Assembly (NCBI RefSeq): GCF_963970025.1
Contig: NZ_OZ018776.1
Span: forward strand, 1,302,001-1,366,000
Length of the DNA stretch: 64,000 nucleotides
Source: Rickettsia helvetica
GTDB taxonomy: Bacteria; Pseudomonadota; Alphaproteobacteria; Rickettsiales; Rickettsiaceae
Direction: 5' to 3'
In this document: positions 62,650 through 64,000 of the stretch, piece by piece
Position numbering within the stretch: the first letter of the stretch is position 1
Layout of the letters: every line of letters begins with the position of its first letter
The notes under the pieces: model-generated
Seen by the model: the letters and a program-made list of their open reading frames with translations, nothing else
Database searches by the model: none
What the model was told of the DNA's origin: nothing
Position numbers and translations under genes: made by a program

Positions 62650-64000
62650 TTATTTATAATAATCAACAATCTTATCAAGTTTTACACCTCTTGACCCTTT
62701 TATTAGGATAAGCTCATTGCCTTCAAATAAATCCGTGATATGCGTAATTAATTCGTCAACATTTTTAAAGTATTTTTTAGCTATTTTGGAAGGTAGTAAA
62801 TCATAAATATATTTAGTATTTGCTCCTACTAAATAGACCTTAGAACCACCAGCATCTAGTATATACGGTACTAGTTCCTCATGTAGCCGTTTAGAATCCC
62901 CCCCTAGCTCTAGCATATCGCCTATTATAGCGGTTTTATTCTCGGCAGGTACTTGTTTTAAATATTCTAATGCAGCTTTCATTGAAGCGGGACTTGCGTT
63001 ATAGTAATCACAAATTACACGACAATTTTGTATATTGATAATTTCTCCTCTTCCTTTAGTAGGAGAAATATTTGCTAAGTGATTTGCAGCTATCTCTAGA
63101 TCTTTACCTAATATATCGATAATTAAAAGTACACCAGTATAATTTTCAGCAAAATGCCCAGGAACAAAAGGTATAGTTACATCTAGGGTTTTATTATTTA
63201 TCTTATACTTTAAATGAACTTGATCTTCTAGCTTCTCATATAAAATTAATTCAGCTGAAGCTTTAGATGATCTACCGAAACTATGTATATTGGTAATAGA
63301 AAGGTTTTTTAATATCGATAATATTTTGTTATAGGAATTAGTATCGGCATTAATAATGGCAATATCATTTTTGCTAAAATTTTCAAAAATCTCACATTTA
63401 GCTTCAGCTATCTCTTCAAGCGAGTTAAAAAATTCTAAATGAGCTTCCGAAATATTAGTAATCATAGCAATATTCGGCTTTAATATTTGAACTAATTCTC
63501 TTATTTCGCCTTTATGGTTCATACCACACTCAAAAATAGCATATTCCGTATCATCAGGCATTGAAGCAAGATTAATAAGTAATCCCAAGTGATTATTGAA
63601 GTTACCTCGGCTAGCAAAAATTAGACCTCTTATATAACTTGCTTCTAACGGTAATTTGTACGTCAATCCGGTACTCACATCCTCACGTACTAAAGTGTAC
63701 GCTGCGGTTCTGCGTTCCGTGTTTCCTTCAAATTCCTCTTGATTAGCTTCATTATATAAGAGGTCTAATGATTTATCGTTAGTCTCAGTTAGTAAGGTTT
63801 TTAAAGCTTCTTTAGTGGAGGTTTTACCGACACTACCGGTGATAGCTATGAATTTCGCTTTTGAATTCTCTCGTTTATATAAAGCCATTTTTTGTAGAGC
63901 TTCAAAACAATCATCAACTAAAATAATTTTATCTTTATCCGTTATCTCTACTTGCTTACTAACAATTACGGTTGCCGCTCCTTTATCTATTGCATCTAAA
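62650..64000 (-). CDS. murF: UDP-MurNAc-tripeptide D-Ala-D-Ala ligase MurF, 5' end outside window
   Basis: Adds D-Ala-D-Ala to the UDP-MurNAc tripeptide. The frame is open to the window edge, with LDAIDKGAATVIVSKQVEIT and VDDCFEALQKMALYK upstream of the first internal Met, as expected for the N-terminal domain. The P-loop ITGSVGKTSTKEAL follows. An RPE-1 element is read in frame right after it (NQEEFEGNTERRTAAYTLVR, then STGLTYKLPLEASYIRG), adding about 46 residues. Further motifs include FECGMNHKGEI and NISEAHLEFFNS. The active-site domain looks complete apart from the insert. Confidence 0.95.
   Translation of the reverse strand, partial: LDAIDKGAATVIVSKQVEITDKDKIILVDDCFEALQKMALYKRENSKAKFIAITGSVGKTSTKEALKTLLTETNDKSLDLLYNEANQEEFEGNTERRTAAYTLVREDVSTGLTYKLPLEASYIRGLIFASRGNFNNHLGLLINLASMPDDTEYAIFECGMNHKGEIRELVQILKPNIAMITNISEAHLEFFNSLEEIAEAKCEIFENFSKNDIAIINADTNSYNKILSILKNLSITNIHSFGRSSKASAELILYEKLEDQVHLKYKINNKTLDVTIPFVPGHFAENYTGVLLIIDILGKDLEIAANHLANISPTKGRGEIINIQNCRVICDYYNASPASMKAALEYLKQVPAENKTAIIGDMLELGGDSKRLHEELVPYILDAGGSKVYLVGANTKYIYDLLPSKIAKKYFKNVDELITHITDLFEGNELILIKGSRGVKLDKIVDYYK
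63619..63757. repeat. RPE-1 element inside murF
   Basis: Inverted relative to the yajC copy: CTTCTAACGGTAATTTGTAC and CGCTGCGGTTCTGCGTTCCG, then CCTTCAAATTCCTCTTGATT. In frame, 46 codons, placed just after the ATP-binding loop. Confidence 0.93.

Overview
The window is chromosomal DNA of an intracellular alphaproteobacterium of the genus Rickettsia, most probably of the spotted fever group. The evidence is the low GC content, a complete rickA gene for Arp2/3-dependent actin motility, about thirty Rickettsia palindromic elements (RPEs) lying between and inside genes, single tRNA genes, and many decayed genes beside intact housekeeping genes. I cannot name the species from sequence alone.

Layout. 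1-2.3 kb: a frameshifted unknown gene, a UbiH-type ubiquinone hydroxylase and an MrpF-type antiporter subunit. 2.6-9.5 kb: an NtrX-like regulator, a pentapeptide-repeat lipoprotein, a HigBA-type toxin-antitoxin pair, a coiled-coil protein, a dead RelBE-like pair and a split ankyrin gene. 9.5-16.5 kb, minus strand: cell-shape and division genes (mreD-mrdA, then mraZ-rsmH-ftsL-ftsI). 16.9-20 kb: decayed genes, a Na+/solute symporter, and Fic and antitoxin remnants. 20-25 kb: DNA repair (uvrC, ada, a second methyltransferase, a frameshifted alkD) and a copper chaperone. 25-28.9 kb: decay, with two ankyrin remnants, tRNA-Ala and an NTase-HEPN fusion broken by two stops. 28.9-38.6 kb: secA, a parvulin, acpS, rpoZ, murA, gyrB and a HAD hydrolase. 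38.8-44.6 kb: tRNA-Leu, mgtE, a hydrolase-only SpoT-like gene, a proP pseudogene broken by an IS110-class element, and tRNA-Gly. 45-51.6 kb, plus strand: yajC-secD, a SCO protein with ccmD-ccmE, ppa, murJ and a TraX-like gene. 51.7-59.2 kb: a dead CADD/TenA-like gene, a 192-aa protein carrying the late-domain motif PTAPPQY, recG with two internal repeats, and dead genes for a secreted protein, 3-oxoacid CoA-transferase and a WrbA-like flavodoxin. 59.2-64 kb: rickA with thirteen 33-bp proline-rich repeats, mraY, and murF running off the end.

The intact genes cover envelope synthesis (murA, murF, mraY, murJ, PBP2, PBP3), secretion (SecA, SecD, YajC), cytochrome oxidase and cytochrome c assembly (SCO, CcmD, CcmE, the PCuAC protein) and repair. 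Around them lie host-interaction candidates and a graveyard of toxin-antitoxin, ankyrin and metabolic genes.

The observations I rate highest are the PTAPPQY protein, which looks like mimicry of viral ESCRT/Nedd4 recruitment and has a near-consensus promoter; a three-copy fold-back repeat with a conserved core but arms that differ from copy to copy while staying self-complementary; and RPEs that add peptides, N-termini or C-termini to essential proteins.
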